Source: a virus
IMG/VR virus record: IMGVR_UViG_3300007513_000001
Coordinates: 62,001-126,000 of that record
Length of the DNA stretch: 64,000 nucleotides
Direction: 5' to 3' (one strand)
The position numbers and the translations under genes were made by a program. This document shows positions 1 to 8,645 of the stretch, in pieces; positions within the stretch are counted from its first letter, which is position 1, and each line of letters begins with the position of its first letter. The notes under the pieces are model-generated. The model saw only the letters and a program-made list of their open reading frames with translations. It was not told the DNA's origin and did no database searches.

Positions 1-1
1 A

Positions 2-1384
2 ATTCTGCAAGATCAATACATTAAAGACTATTCTGCAGCCAAGGGCTTGATGGAGACAATTAAGTCATCTGCAAATTATTCATGCCGTCACCTCCGCGGG
101 AGTTCGTGTGCAGAAGGTTTGAGAGCACTTAAGGCTGCTGATAAAAAATCTCAGTTTTTTAAAACTTGTGCTTTCCGGTGCACATATAAAAAAGCAAAAG
201 AAAAATTTGTTGGAAGCAGTTATGGAATTACTAATTTTTCTTATTTTTTAGCAGAGACTCAATATGTCGGAAAAATTAAACCGCACCAACTCTTAGTTGT
301 CGATGAAGCTCATAATTCAGAATTAGAATTAAGTAAATTTATTGAAATTGGAATCTCTAAAAGATTTTGTGTTAGAGTGCTTAAGCTTACAATGCCAGAT
401 TTTTCTAGCCAAAAACAAGCTATAAACTGGGTAGAGCAAGTTTATGAACCAAGGTTGTCTTCGCACGTAAAGCATATCGAAAATATGCTAGAGAAATATG
501 TTGGATTAAAAGAAAAGATTAAAGAATTTGCTAATATAGCTAATAAATTTGAGATGTTAGATAAACATGCATGCAAACTTAGAAGATTTCTATCTCACTA
601 CTCTGAAGAAAATTGGGTCTTTAATTACGAAAAAGAGGGAGACAGCGCAAGACTAGAGTTTAAACCTGTGGATATATCTAAGTTTGCTCAAGAATATCTT
701 CTCAAATATGGCAAACAAGTTTTGATGATGTCTGCAACAATATTAAATAAAGATGCATTCTGCGAGCTGATGGGGATAAAAAAAGAAGAAGCTGCTTTTA
801 TTTCTATTCCATCTCCATTCCCAAAAGACAATCGCCCTATTATAGTCAGCCCTATTGGAAAAATGAGTTCGTCTTCTATTGATCAAACTCTGCCAAAGTT
901 GGCCATTGCTATCAAAGAAATTATTGATAACCATGAAGATGAAAAGGGGATTATTCATTGCCACTCTTACAAAATAGCAAATTATTTGAAAAAAAATATT
1001 AAATCTAACAGGTTTTTAATTCACGATTCTTCAAATAGGGATATGATTCTTGAAAAACATATGAAATCAAAAAAACCAACCATACTACTAAGCCCATCTA
1101 TGACGGAAGGAGTAGATTTAAAAGGCGATATGAGTAGATTCCAAATTTTGTGTAAGGTGCCTTATCCGTATCTTGGAGATAAGCTAATCAAAAAGAAAAT
1201 GAATAAATGGAATTGGTGGTATCCAATGCAAACAGCTAAGACTATAGTTCAATCTGTTGGTAGAAGCATAAGAAATAAAGAAGATTATGCCGCAACTTAT
1301 ATCTTAGATTCGGATTGGAATTATTTTTATAAAAGAAATTCTGCATACTTACCTACAGATTTTTCTTCTTGCATTCTTCAATAG
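2..1384 (+). CDS. XPD/DinG-type DNA helicase, 5' end outside window
   Basis: Superfamily 2 DNA helicase of the Rad3/XPD/DinG group, which unwinds DNA with ATP. The reading frame is open to the left edge, so the Walker A part lies upstream; the TTG at 47 is not a real start. Walker B is VVDEAHN at 299-319. Between the edge and Walker B are four cysteines in an order (C-x7-C-x19-C-x3-C, nt 83-181) that resembles the iron-sulphur cluster insert of XPD/DinG. The C-terminal part has a motif V-like SMTEGVDL and a motif VI-like QSVGRSIR. It is followed 9 nt later by the next gene, so it is likely the end of an operon segment running in from the left. The helicase class is clear; the Fe-S cluster is inferred from spacing. 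T4-like phages use other helicases (Dda, UvsW), so this is not one of the standard T4 set. Confidence 0.85.
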   Translation: MLQDQYIKDYSAAKGLMETIKSSANYSCRHLRGSSCAEGLRALKAADKKSQFFKTCAFRCTYKKAKEKFVGSSYGITNFSYFLAETQYVGKIKPHQLLVVDEAHNSELELSKFIEIGISKRFCVRVLKLTMPDFSSQKQAINWVEQVYEPRLSSHVKHIENMLEKYVGLKEKIKEFANIANKFEMLDKHACKLRRFLSHYSEENWVFNYEKEGDSARLEFKPVDISKFAQEYLLKYGKQVLMMSATILNKDAFCELMGIKKEEAAFISIPSPFPKDNRPIIVSPIGKMSSSSIDQTLPKLAIAIKEIIDNHEDEKGIIHCHSYKIANYLKKNIKSNRFLIHDSSNRDMILEKHMKSKKPTILLSPSMTEGVDLKGDMSRFQILCKVPYPYLGDKLIKKKMNKWNWWYPMQTAKTIVQSVGRSIRNKEDYAATYILDSDWNYFYKRNSAYLPTDFSSCILQ

Positions 1385-1393
1385 GACATAACG

Positions 1394-1930
1394 ATGCCAG
1401 GCTTAGTTTACAAAAATATACACGAGCTCAAGAAAGAGTTAGATAACTGGGGATATTCTATCTTTACAATATCTGGTGGTTTTGATCCTATTCACGTGGG
1501 TCATATTAGATATATAACTTCCGCAGCAGAGGCTGCTCAAGTAGGATCTCCCGATACTGGTTTCTGGAACCCGGGGGTGTTGGTGGTTATTGTTAATAGC
1601 GATGGTTTTCTAAAGAGAAAGAAAGGATATTCGTTTATGCCCTTAGAAGAAAGAATGGAAATAATCTCCTCTATTGAAGGCGTCGATTTTGTTACTTGCT
1701 GGGATGATGGCACTCAAACAGTAATAGGCGCATTAGAAATACTGAAACCTCAATTCTTTTTAAAGGGCGGCGACAGATGCGATCCAGAGAGTGTACCAGA
1801 ATTCTCGACATGCGATAAAATTGGTTGCGAAGTGCTTTTTGACATAGGGGGAAAAGAAAAGGTTCAAAGCTCTTCAGAGCTGGTGCGGCAATATGAAAAC
1901 ATTAGACTCAAAAAAGATAAAAAGAAATAA
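1394..1930 (+). CDS. Cytidylyltransferase-fold nucleotidyltransferase (RfaE2/TagD-like)
   Basis: 178-residue nucleotidyltransferase of the HxGH superfamily. The signature GGFDPIHVGH lies at residues 28-37, a KGGD motif like that of the ADP-heptose synthase adenylyltransferase lies near residue 125, and a serine-rich SSSELVR motif near residue 160 corresponds to the ISSTxIR-like C-terminal motif. Family members transfer CMP or AMP to a sugar or polyol phosphate. A second, more canonical RfaE2-like enzyme is encoded at 28190-28582, so this copy may act on another substrate; here it sits with nucleotide-signalling genes rather than in the glycan cluster. The next gene starts inside its last 38 nt. 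Substrate unknown. Confidence 0.8.
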   Translation: MPGLVYKNIHELKKELDNWGYSIFTISGGFDPIHVGHIRYITSAAEAAQVGSPDTGFWNPGVLVVIVNSDGFLKRKKGYSFMPLEERMEIISSIEGVDFVTCWDDGTQTVIGALEILKPQFFLKGGDRCDPESVPEFSTCDKIGCEVLFDIGGKEKVQSSSELVRQYENIRLKKDKKK

Positions 1931-2507
1931 AAAAACGACTGATATTCTAAGAGAATATATTAGATTCATACAAGAAGATGTAGGAGGAATCGACTCTGTT
2001 AATATTCTTTCACAATACGCGCATAGAGACCAAAAAAGAAGAACTGGAGAACCCTATTTTTTACACCCGCAAGAAGTTTCTAACATAGTAAAAAAATATT
2101 ACCCGGGAAATAAAGTAGCTTATTATTCTGCGCTTCTCCATGATTCAATGGAGGATGGATTAGATTTAGGCAACTTTGAAGATGAAGATGAGCTAATAGC
2201 TTTTATACTAGACGCGATATCGGATGATAAGGTTTCTAGTAGAGTAATAGAAGTGGTAAGCTTACTCACTAAAAGAAAAAATGCCCCCTATGATTTTTAT
2301 ATACGTGGTATAATGAATGATCCAGACGCAGTAATTGTTAAGCTCGCTGATATGCTCCACAACCTTTCTGATAACCCGTCGCCCAGGCAAATAGTCAAAT
2401 ATGGAAAAGCTGTTAGGGATATATCAGATTCTTCTCAGGGCCCACCGACGTTTGTTAATAGGTCGCACTGGAATGCTCTACTAAAATTAACGCAAACAGA
2501 AAAGTAG
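1893..2507 (+). CDS. HD-domain hydrolase, (p)ppGpp hydrolase (SpoT/MESH1)-like
   Basis: 204-residue HD protein resembling the hydrolase half of RelA/SpoT. Visible motifs are YAH with H44, a FLHP motif with H58, LLHDSMED with the HD pair at 83-84 and ED at 87-88, and KLADMLHN at 150-157. These are the metal-binding and substrate-site motifs of the (p)ppGpp 3'-pyrophosphohydrolases. No synthetase or TGS domain is present, so it resembles a small alarmone hydrolase. It could equally act on another nucleotide. Its ATG lies 38 nt inside the upstream gene, and no other ATG fits ahead of the conserved region. It precedes the DUF444-SpoVR-PrkA cassette, whose bacterial counterparts function in starvation, which makes a stress-signalling role plausible (inference). 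Confidence 0.8.
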   Translation: MKTLDSKKIKRNKKTTDILREYIRFIQEDVGGIDSVNILSQYAHRDQKRRTGEPYFLHPQEVSNIVKKYYPGNKVAYYSALLHDSMEDGLDLGNFEDEDELIAFILDAISDDKVSSRVIEVVSLLTKRKNAPYDFYIRGIMNDPDAVIVKLADMLHNLSDNPSPRQIVKYGKAVRDISDSSQGPPTFVNRSHWNALLKLTQTEK

Positions 2508-2523
2508 AATGCTAATTTAGTTT

Positions 2524-2555
2524 ATTTCTAATCTAAAATTAACATAATTAGAAAT
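2524..2555 (+). promoter_or_regulatory. Perfect 9-bp inverted repeat abutting the DUF444 start codon
   Basis: The arms ATTTCTAAT (2524-2532) and ATTAGAAAT (2547-2555) are exact reverse complements separated by 14 nt, and the right arm ends at the base before the ATG at 2556. No Shine-Dalgarno sequence is visible there. It could be an operator or an RNA hairpin controlling the cassette. AT-rich sequence makes chance possible. Confidence 0.35.
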
Positions 2556-3737
2556 ATGTCGATATTCAAGCACCATAAATCCTCTGGCGATAGATCAGCT
2601 TCAGATCGCTCTCGTCATAAAGGAAAAATAGAGAAAGCTATAAAAGAAGGCATCCACCACATTGTTGCTGAAGAAAGCATCATTGGCCAGGATGGAAAAA
2701 AGAAATTTAAGATTCCTGTTAGAGGGATAAAAGAATATCGCTTTGTATATGGAAAAAACTCTAGTAAAAAAGTTGGAGCTGCGCCTGGAAAAAATATTAG
2801 AAAAGGTCAAACAATAGGAAAAAAAGATTCCAGCGACCAAGGACCCGGGCAGGGAAATAAGCCAGGAAATGAAAAGGGCGAAGAATACTATGAGGTAGAA
2901 ATAACTCTAGAAGAATTAGCTTCTTACTTGTTTGATAATCTTGAGTTGCCAGAGCTTGAAAAGAAGCAAATGAAGAAAATTCTTTCTGAAAAACCAAAGC
3001 GACATGGATATCGAAACAAGGGGATCCGTCCGCGGCTAGACAAAAAAGAAACAGTAAAAAGAATGCTTCGAAGAAAAAATATGTCTAAAAGGCATAAAGA
3101 AATCGAAGAAGAAGATGATTTTTCTTTTAACCAAAGAGACTTAAGATATAAACACATTAAAAAGAAGTTTAATCAGCATTCAAATGCAGTGATATTCTTT
3201 GTAATGGATATTTCAGGGTCGATGACGGAAAACAAAAAATATTTAGCTAGAAGCTTTTTCTTTCTTTTATATCATTTTGTAAGATCTAAATACGAAAATA
3301 CAGAATTAGTTTTTATTGCCCACGATTCGCAAGCTTATGAAGTGAGCGAAGACCAATTTTTTAAAAGAGGGTCTTCTGGAGGAACTATAGTTTCTTCTTC
3401 TACAGAGATGGTTTTAGACATTGTCAGCAAAAGGTACCACCCAAGCAGCTGGAATATCTACTTGTTCCAGTGTAGCGACGGAGACAACTGGCCGTCAGAC
3501 AATGAGAAATTAGCTGACCATATAATAAAATTAATACCGATGGTTCAGCTTTACGGATATTGCGAAATAGTGCCATCTGACGACAGGCTTAGATGGGCTG
3601 ATGATAGCAAAGGATTGGGGGCTATGGTGTTTAAGCCGTTGAGTGGTTTTAATCTAAAAGTTGCAGATATTAGTTCTCCCGAAGATATTTGGCCTGCTTT
3701 TAAATCATTTTTCGGAGGTAGGAGTTTAGATGTCTGA
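2556..3737 (+). CDS. yeaH: DUF444 / YeaH family protein with VWA-like domain
   Basis: 393-residue member of the UPF0229/YeaH (YhbH) family. The N-terminal region carries the typical DRSxxDRxRHxxKI pattern (residues 12-25), followed by a basic low-complexity linker. A von Willebrand A-like domain starts near residue 212 with the MIDAS motif DISGS at 218-222. In bacteria yeaH is co-transcribed with the PrkA-type kinase yeaG and often neighbours ycgB/spoVR; the three function in sporulation or in nitrogen starvation and stationary phase, but the biochemical role of YeaH is not established. The same trio is kept here, in the order YeaH-SpoVR-PrkA. The next gene overlaps by 8 nt. A 9-bp inverted repeat sits immediately before the ATG. 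Confidence 0.93.
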   Translation: MSIFKHHKSSGDRSASDRSRHKGKIEKAIKEGIHHIVAEESIIGQDGKKKFKIPVRGIKEYRFVYGKNSSKKVGAAPGKNIRKGQTIGKKDSSDQGPGQGNKPGNEKGEEYYEVEITLEELASYLFDNLELPELEKKQMKKILSEKPKRHGYRNKGIRPRLDKKETVKRMLRRKNMSKRHKEIEEEDDFSFNQRDLRYKHIKKKFNQHSNAVIFFVMDISGSMTENKKYLARSFFFLLYHFVRSKYENTELVFIAHDSQAYEVSEDQFFKRGSSGGTIVSSSTEMVLDIVSKRYHPSSWNIYLFQCSDGDNWPSDNEKLADHIIKLIPMVQLYGYCEIVPSDDRLRWADDSKGLGAMVFKPLSGFNLKVADISSPEDIWPAFKSFFGGRSLDV

Positions 3738-5043
3738 TTGGAGTCTTAAAGATTTAGAATTCTGGGATGAAAAGATATGCAAAATTGCAGAAGAGTGTAA
3801 TTTAGACTGGTATCCTATCACTTATGAAACATGCGACTACTATGAGATGATAGGGCACATGTCATATCACGGCATGCCATCGCATTATAACCATTGGTCT
3901 TTTGGCAAAAGTTTCGAAAGAACTCATCAAATGTATAATCTTGGTATGGAAGGCTTGCCCTATGAATTGATTATTAATTCAAATCCTTCTATATCTTATC
4001 TCATGAGAGAAAACCCTCTATATTTACAAATTCTTATAATGGCACACTGCGTAGGGCATTCAGATTTCTTTAAAAATAATAGAACTTTTGAGCTTACACA
4101 TGCAGACACTATTGTTTCTTCTTTAAGGAACGCCAAAAAGAGAATTCAGTCTTATATTGAAGATCCCAGCATTGGAATAGAAGAAGTAGAAAAAATAATA
4201 GATGCGGCTCACACCCTGCAGTTTCAAACCTACAGATATCCAAAAGAATATATTTCCAATAAAAAGAAAAAAGAAGAGCTAAAACTTTATTTAAAATCTC
4301 AGAGCGAAGCAGGAAAAGATGTAGATTTTTCTGTTTTAGACAACACACCTCTCGAACCCGAATATGATATATTGGGCTTTTTATTAGAATATTCTGACTC
4401 TCTAGAAGAGTGGGAAAGAGATATATTAGAAATAGTTAAAGTAGAATCTAATTACTTTTTACCACAAATTAAAACTAAAATTATGAATGAGGGATGGGCT
4501 TCTTATTGGCATTATACTATTCTTCATAAATTAGATTTACCGCAAAAATATCATTTGCCATTTCTAAAAAGCCACAACCAAGTTATTAAGCCTCATATAG
4601 GTGCTATTAATCCTTATCATTTGGGGTTTGAAATATTTAGAAGAATTGAAGAACGCGATGGAATTGAAGAATGTTTTTTAGCTAGAGAAATTCATCACGA
4701 TGAATCTTTCATTCGCCAATATCTAACTGAGGAAGATTGTCGAGATTTAAATTTATTTTCTTATGCTAATTTTGGGGATAAAATTAAAATAACTGATGTT
4801 TCTGATAAAGAAAGTTGGAAAATAGTGAGAGATGATTTAATTAAAAGAACGGGAACCAACAACATACCAGTAATTTATGTTGATTCAATAGACTTAGGGA
4901 ACATGTTAGTTTTACATCACGAACACGACGGAAGAGATCTAGAAATAGACCATGCAGAAAAAGTAGTGGATCATATAACTACGCTCTGGAAAAATCCAGT
5001 TAAATTATTAACAATCATTGAAGATGAACCATTTGAAATTTAG
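3730..5043 (+). CDS. spoVR: SpoVR / YcgB family protein
   Basis: 437-residue SpoVR-like protein, somewhat shorter than bacterial YcgB (about 510). The N-terminus shows the family pattern around GMPSHYNHWSFGKSFE and the later signature NEGWASYWH lies at 253-261, surrounded by conserved His and Glu residues (for example MAHCVGHSDFF, residues 107-117). In Bacillus SpoVR is involved in spore cortex formation; in non-sporulating bacteria its molecular function is unclear. The start overlaps the end of the DUF444 gene by 8 nt and PrkA follows 8 nt after its stop, so the three are surely translated from one message. The family call is very secure; the function in a phage is unknown. Confidence 0.93.
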   Translation: MSDWSLKDLEFWDEKICKIAEECNLDWYPITYETCDYYEMIGHMSYHGMPSHYNHWSFGKSFERTHQMYNLGMEGLPYELIINSNPSISYLMRENPLYLQILIMAHCVGHSDFFKNNRTFELTHADTIVSSLRNAKKRIQSYIEDPSIGIEEVEKIIDAAHTLQFQTYRYPKEYISNKKKKEELKLYLKSQSEAGKDVDFSVLDNTPLEPEYDILGFLLEYSDSLEEWERDILEIVKVESNYFLPQIKTKIMNEGWASYWHYTILHKLDLPQKYHLPFLKSHNQVIKPHIGAINPYHLGFEIFRRIEERDGIEECFLAREIHHDESFIRQYLTEEDCRDLNLFSYANFGDKIKITDVSDKESWKIVRDDLIKRTGTNNIPVIYVDSIDLGNMLVLHHEHDGRDLEIDHAEKVVDHITTLWKNPVKLLTIIEDEPFEI

Positions 5044-5051
5044 AGGGGAAC

Positions 5052-6992
5052 ATGCCAAAAAAGAAAACAGAAGACTTTCTTAAAATAATAGAAAATCAGA
5101 GAAATACAAAAAAAGAAGAACGTTTCAATGGAACTTTTTTAGAATATCTAGAAGAAGTTCAGAACAATCCCTCTATAGCGGATCACGCTCATAAAAAACT
5201 TTATGACACTATTGCTAATTTTGGATTCGAGGTTTTATCTGATGAAGATCCTCGAAAACGAAAAATATTTGATGGTGAAAATATAAAGATTTATGATTAT
5301 TTCAAGAGCGAATTTTTTGGTATGGAGCAAGTTCTTTCTAGATTAATGAGATTTTTAAAAGCTGCTTCTCTCAAGGGAGAAGAAAGTAGACAAGTATTGC
5401 TCTTGATGGGTCCAGTTGGAGCTGGTAAATCTGCTCTAGTTGAACATATAAAAAGAGCTATGGAGCATGCTCCAAATTATTACCACTTAGCGGGAGATCC
5501 TCAAAGAGGAGAACCGCTTCAACTAGTGCCAAGAGCGCTTAGGGAACAATTTGAAAGCATGATCGGTGTAAAAATCGAAGGCGACATCAGTCCCGTGGCA
5601 AGATATAAGCTCTTAGAAGAACATGGCGGTAAGTACGAACAGTTCCCCATAGTACAATCATCGTATTCTCAAAGGGGTCGCCGCGGGATTGCTGTCGTTC
5701 CTCCAATGGATGCTAACAGTCAAGACGTTTCGGTCTTAATAGGCTCAGAAGATATATCTAAGCTAGACAAATATTCAGAAGACGACCCCCGGATTTTATC
5801 GCTCAACGGTGCATTCAACGTTGGAAATAGAGGCATTGTTGAACTTGTTGAAGTCTTTAAGAATGAGATCGAATTTCTTCACACTATTATTACAGCGACC
5901 CAGGAAAAAAGAGTTCCGTCTCCAGGGAAGCATGACATGGTGTTTTTTGACGGTGTTATTTTAGCACACTGTAACGAAGCAGAGTGGAATAGATTCAGAT
6001 CAGAGCATACTAACGAAGCTATTCTAGATAGAATTGTTAAAATTAATGTACCGTATGTTTTAGAGCTGAATAAAGAAATAAAGATTTACGAGAAAATATT
6101 GGGAAGATCAGACTTTAAAGCACATATAGCGCCCCACACTATTAAGATAGCTTCTATGTTTTCAATCATGTCGAGATTAAAAAGTTCTCAAAAATGTGAT
6201 CTTCTTACGAAGATGAAAATTTACAATGGCGAAGAAGTAATTGAAAAAGGAAGAGTCAAAAAGATTGATATTAGAGACTTAAGAGAAGAATCTAGAGGGG
6301 AGGGTATGAAAGGAATTTCTACTCGATTCATCATGAAATGCATTGATGCAGCGCTTACCGATTCTGATTCTGGGTACATTACTCCTATTTCCGTTATGGA
6401 ATCAATTAAAAAGCAAGTTAACGAACAGCTAATTGACGAAGATTTTAGAGAAAGATGTCAAGAAATTATTGGCGGAATTGTTAGAGAAGAATACCTTAAA
6501 ATTCTTGAAAACGAAATAGCCAAAGCGTTCGTCACCGCCTATGAAGAACAAGCTCAAGCTTTATTTGATACGTATCTTGATAATGCTGAAGCTCATACAA
6601 CTCATGCTAGGATCAAGGACAAGATCACTAAAGAAGAACGCGAGCCAGATGAGAAGTATATGAGAGCGATCGAAGAGCAAATTGGGATTACTGGATCTTC
6701 AAGAGACGGATTTCGATCTGACGTAACCGCTTATATGTTTGCTAAAATGAGAAGAGGCGAAAAAGTCAACTATACTTCTTATGAGCCACTAAAAGAAGCA
6801 ATTGAAAGTTATTTAGTTGGATCTGTTAAAGATATGGCGCGAATCGTTACTAAGTCAAAAACTCGTGATGACGACCAAAAGAAAAAATATAGTGACATGG
6901 TTCAAACTATGGTCGATGAATATGGATATTCCCCAGATTCTGCCGAAGAAGTTTTAACTTACGCCAGTAATAATCTTTGGCGAGATAGTTAA
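5052..6992 (+). CDS. prkA: PrkA-family AAA+ serine protein kinase (YeaG-like)
   Basis: 646-residue PrkA protein, full length for the family. The N-terminal AAA+ domain has Walker A GPVGAGKS at 120-127 and the PrkA-specific surroundings (LAGDPQRGEPLQLVP; a conserved DGVILAHCNEAEW segment near residues 298-310). The C-terminal third, rich in charged helices, corresponds to the PrkA C-terminal kinase-like domain. Bacterial PrkA/YeaG is a kinase or AAA+ protease/regulator acting in sporulation and starvation. It ends the DUF444-SpoVR-PrkA set. A GGGGA Shine-Dalgarno (5044-5048) precedes the ATG. Whether it phosphorylates host or phage targets cannot be read from sequence. Confidence 0.94.
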   Translation: MPKKKTEDFLKIIENQRNTKKEERFNGTFLEYLEEVQNNPSIADHAHKKLYDTIANFGFEVLSDEDPRKRKIFDGENIKIYDYFKSEFFGMEQVLSRLMRFLKAASLKGEESRQVLLLMGPVGAGKSALVEHIKRAMEHAPNYYHLAGDPQRGEPLQLVPRALREQFESMIGVKIEGDISPVARYKLLEEHGGKYEQFPIVQSSYSQRGRRGIAVVPPMDANSQDVSVLIGSEDISKLDKYSEDDPRILSLNGAFNVGNRGIVELVEVFKNEIEFLHTIITATQEKRVPSPGKHDMVFFDGVILAHCNEAEWNRFRSEHTNEAILDRIVKINVPYVLELNKEIKIYEKILGRSDFKAHIAPHTIKIASMFSIMSRLKSSQKCDLLTKMKIYNGEEVIEKGRVKKIDIRDLREESRGEGMKGISTRFIMKCIDAALTDSDSGYITPISVMESIKKQVNEQLIDEDFRERCQEIIGGIVREEYLKILENEIAKAFVTAYEEQAQALFDTYLDNAEAHTTHARIKDKITKEEREPDEKYMRAIEEQIGITGSSRDGFRSDVTAYMFAKMRRGEKVNYTSYEPLKEAIESYLVGSVKDMARIVTKSKTRDDDQKKKYSDMVQTMVDEYGYSPDSAEEVLTYASNNLWRDS

Positions 6993-7036
6993 TGTACAAT
7001 TAGCTTCTATTTATTATTTTTTTAATGGAGGCTTAT

Positions 7037-7312
7037 ATGAATAATAAAGTAGTTTTTGGCATGCCAGAAGTTCTAGTGGCTGGATCTTTTTTGCTTTTAG
7101 TTTCTGGCTTAACTTGGCAGGGGTGGTCTATTTTTGTGCTCGGTATGTTTGGAGCATTTATGAGATTTAGCTTAGAAATACAGAAAGCAAAAGTAGCTGA
7201 AGAAAAACAAAAAGAAGTAGTTGATAAAGTTGAAAACTTTGGAAAAACAGTTGCAGAACTAGCTGCATTTGGTCAGGTGTTTGGAAGCAAGAATGACGGT
7301 AAACTTCACTAA
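7037..7312 (+). CDS. Small membrane protein, unknown function
   Basis: 91-residue protein with two hydrophobic stretches near its N-terminus (roughly residues 8-25 and 28-43) and a charged, probably helical cytoplasmic tail rich in K and E. The ATG at 7037 was chosen because GGAGG at 7027-7031 is ideally spaced for it; the ATG at 7025 overlaps that ribosome site. The pattern resembles small bitopic or hairpin membrane proteins in phage genomes that lack known function. The chaperonin-like gene begins inside its last 20 nt. Not recognised as a named family. Confidence 0.75.
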   Translation: MNNKVVFGMPEVLVAGSFLLLVSGLTWQGWSIFVLGMFGAFMRFSLEIQKAKVAEEKQKEVVDKVENFGKTVAELAAFGQVFGSKNDGKLH

Positions 7313-8645
7313 TTTTTATAGAGTTGAAGACACTGAATCTTTTTTAATTAAATCTAAACCTACGATCAAGAATTTTGCTAGAAATTTTAAAAAGTTGTCT
7401 AGTGGAAAAATAGAATTTTTTCTTAAAGATACGGTTGTTAAAGCTTCTTGGATAGACGGACTTAGATTAATATTAGAGTGCTTCGAAGAAGATAACAAGA
7501 TCATTAGAGATATTGTAGCAGAAGGTTTTATCTCAGTAGAAAAAATGCATCCGGGATCGGGATATTTTTATTTAATCGCTTTTCTACAGGGGCTAATGTA
7601 TAATTCTAACGATTGCTATTATGAAGAAATCCACTCTATTTCTAAACTTGCGAAAAGAGCAGATCTTTCTGAGCTTAAAGCTAGCATCAACTTAAATGAA
7701 GACGAATTCATAAAAAGCTTCGTAGATTTTATTATCAATCAAGCTGGTTTTAATTGCTCTTTTTCTTTAAAAGAAACACCGCAGTTTAATTCTAGGTTTA
7801 TTGTTTCTTCTTCGTATGATTTTCCAATAGCAGCACCCGTTGAATTTCTTCACGGAATCAATGTTTCAAATATTTCTATTTTTGATTCTAAAGCTATTGT
7901 TTACGATGGAGTAATAGAAAGTGTGGGAGAAATTCATCATGTTTTAAGCTATTTTTCTGAAAATAAATTAGATTTAATATTAGTTGCAAGAGGGTTTTCA
8001 GATGATGTAATCAATACTTTGGCTGTAAATTATAATAGAAAATCTCTAAGAGTCATTCCTGCGAGACTACTTTTTTCACTAGAGAGCATAAACTCTCTTA
8101 AAGATTTTTCCGTTGCAGCAGACGCAGAATTTGTAGATTCAACAAGCGGAAAATCCATATCTAGTTTAGATTTTAAAGAATTAAGATCTATTCACCACAT
8201 AGAAATCGACCACTTAAAATGTGCCATGCGAAACTCTAGAACTTCTAGTCGCGTTTTATCTTTAGTCTTTCAAATAAACAAAAAAATAGAAGCGACTGAT
8301 ATAGAAGAAAAAAAGGAAATTCTTCGAAAAAGAGTGGCTTCATTAAATGGGAGAAAAACAACAATTTATTTAGGGCAGCATTTAAGAAACGCAAAAGGAA
8401 TAACTAGAGACAGAATACTTTCTACTATCGGTATTTTAAACACAATAAGCCGGCATGGAATACTTAATTTAAAAGAAATAGAAGGAGAGAATTTGATTAA
8501 TCTTCGGAGTATTGTTAACTTTCTGACGGATTCTAATATGGAATTAGTCCCTGCAGCGTGTTTTATTCATGGCACCCTGAATGGTTTTAAGACAGCAAAC
8601 CAAGTAAAAAATGGAAGTTATATGCTTTTGCTGGATAATCAATGA
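7293..8645 (+). CDS. Highly divergent GroEL-like (chaperonin) protein
   Basis: 450-residue protein that aligns by eye with GroEL along much of its length. Residues 53-59 (WIDGLRL) match the KDGVTV region. Residues 226-246 (LDLILVARGFSDD then VINTLAVN) match the apical segment [20 protein letters not shown]. Residues 339-353 (EKKEILRKRVASLNG) match YDREKLQERVAKLAGG. Residues 371-390 match the DALHATRAAVEEG helix. The ATP-site segment GDGTT is replaced by PGSG (87-90), so one catalytic aspartate is missing, and the protein is about 100 residues shorter than GroEL. It may be an inactive or partner-dependent ring subunit. ATG 7293 with GGAAG upstream is preferred over the TTG at 7269. The family call is my inference from patterns and should be tested. 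Confidence 0.55.
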   Translation: MTVNFTNFYRVEDTESFLIKSKPTIKNFARNFKKLSSGKIEFFLKDTVVKASWIDGLRLILECFEEDNKIIRDIVAEGFISVEKMHPGSGYFYLIAFLQGLMYNSNDCYYEEIHSISKLAKRADLSELKASINLNEDEFIKSFVDFIINQAGFNCSFSLKETPQFNSRFIVSSSYDFPIAAPVEFLHGINVSNISIFDSKAIVYDGVIESVGEIHHVLSYFSENKLDLILVARGFSDDVINTLAVNYNRKSLRVIPARLLFSLESINSLKDFSVAADAEFVDSTSGKSISSLDFKELRSIHHIEIDHLKCAMRNSRTSSRVLSLVFQINKKIEATDIEEKKEILRKRVASLNGRKTTIYLGQHLRNAKGITRDRILSTIGILNTISRHGILNLKEIEGENLINLRSIVNFLTDSNMELVPAACFIHGTLNGFKTANQVKNGSYMLLLDNQ

